6,112 bases of DNA from Pseudomonadota bacterium. Lineage in GTDB: Bacteria; Pseudomonadota; Alphaproteobacteria; Ferrovibrionales; Ferrovibrionaceae. Positions 5,631 to 6,112 of this stretch are shown in pieces. Both the position numbers and the translations under genes were made by a program. The stretch's first letter is position 1. Each line of letters starts with the position of its first letter. The notes under the pieces were generated by a model. That model made no database searches and was not told the DNA's origin. It saw only the letters and a list, made by a program, of their open reading frames with translations. Location: assembly GCA_021793055.1 (NCBI GenBank), contig JAJYTL010000211.1:1-6112 (forward strand), in the 5' to 3' direction.

Positions 5631-6112
5631 ATGCACCGCGCCTTGACGGAGCGCCTCGATCAGCTCCGCTGGAACCGCTTCCATTCCGTGGTCTCGGTCG
5701 CGCTCGGCATTGGCTGGCTGCTCGATGCCTTCGAGGTGACCATCGTCAACAACGTGATCGGCGTGTTGAAGGGGCTTTGGCATCTCAGCAACGTTCAGGC
5801 CTCGTGGATTCTCAGCGTGTGGTTTCTCGGCCTCATGGTTGGCGCCGCCGTCTTCGGCTACCTCGCCGATCGCTACGGGCGCAAGCGTCTTTTCCTCCTG
5901 ACCCTGACGCTTTATGGCGTCTTCACGCTGCTCACCGCCTTTTCGCCAAATTACGCCGTGATGCTGGTGCTCCGGCTCGCGACCGCGATCGGCGTCGGCG
6001 CCGAATATGCCGCGATCAACGCCGCCATCGCCGAGTTCGTACCCGCCCGCCATCGCGGCAAGACCAATGCGACGGTGATGAACTTCTGGTCCCTCGGGTC
6101 GATCCTCGCCGC
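5631..6112 (+). CDS. Major facilitator superfamily transporter, 3'-truncated by the window
   Basis: The visible 160 codons are the N-terminal part of a 12-helix secondary transporter of the inner membrane. Helix 1 contains GIGWLLDAFEVTIVNN, in which the aspartate and the GW-LDAF pattern recall sugar-porter or aromatic-acid:proton-symporter relatives. The loop 2-3 signature A is intact (GYLADRYGRKR, about residues 76-86). Helix 4 has the charged RLATAIGVGAEYAAINAAIAEF segment followed by PARHRGK, a loop 4-5 pattern of the same branch. The reading starts at the ATG at 5631 with GAGGGA at 5618-5623, seven bases upstream, and runs open to the window end. It follows the hydroquinone reductase by 129 bases on the same strand. 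A substrate cannot be named; an aromatic or organic acid would fit the context but is inference. Confidence 0.9.
   Translation, partial: MHRALTERLDQLRWNRFHSVVSVALGIGWLLDAFEVTIVNNVIGVLKGLWHLSNVQASWILSVWFLGLMVGAAVFGYLADRYGRKRLFLLTLTLYGVFTLLTAFSPNYAVMLVLRLATAIGVGAEYAAINAAIAEFVPARHRGKTNATVMNFWSLGSILA

Noticed and set aside
5046..6053. Minus-strand 335-codon open frame opposite the reductase and MFS genes
   Set aside because: It crosses two confidently assigned genes and an intergenic gap, with no recognisable domain or ribosome-binding site.

Overview
The window is a high-GC (by eye mid-60s %), densely coded stretch of bacterial chromosome. G/C-ending codons dominate, and the protein families suggest a proteobacterium, most likely an alphaproteobacterium. 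The lineage is inferred from style only, because no rRNA or other marker gene is present.

Layout: (1) 2-982 (+) is the 3' part of an MscS-family mechanosensitive channel gene. (2) 983-1243 is a non-coding stretch whose first 158 bases are only about 47% GC. It carries two look-alike 17-nt perfect or near-perfect hairpins upstream of (3) wrbA, 1244-1846 (+), an FMN NAD(P)H:quinone oxidoreductase. (4) 1847-2079 is a gap of about 230 bases with an 11-bp-stem hairpin. (5) 2080-2499 (+) encodes a four-helix DoxX-family membrane protein. (6) 2506-2550 is a long hairpin between convergent genes that overlaps the 3' end of (7) a LysR-type regulator gene, 2534-3457 (-). (8) 3458-3607 is a divergent control region with a very AT-rich core. 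(9) 3608-4516 (+) encodes a pirin-family cupin. (10) 4527-5501 (+) encodes a xi-class glutathione transferase (glutathionyl-hydroquinone reductase, YqjG type), 10 nt behind the pirin gene. (11) 5631-6112 (+) is the first 160 codons of a major facilitator superfamily transporter, cut by the window end.

Taken together, genes 3-10 look like a quinone/electrophile-response locus. The set DoxX + YqjG-type reductase + LysR + pirin matches the gene content of the E. coli yqjF-yqjG-yhaH-yhaI-yhaJ-yhaK region, where YhaJ (LysR) responds to nitroaromatic-derived compounds. The order here is rearranged and wrbA is added. The proposed logic is inference: the LysR protein senses a quinone-like compound and controls the divergent pirin-GHR operon. 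Pirin (quercetinase-like cupin) and GHR remove or recycle quinones and their glutathione conjugates, WrbA keeps quinones two-electron reduced, DoxX acts at the membrane, and the MFS protein may move a related compound. No CRISPR array, insertion sequence, tRNA or rRNA was recognised.
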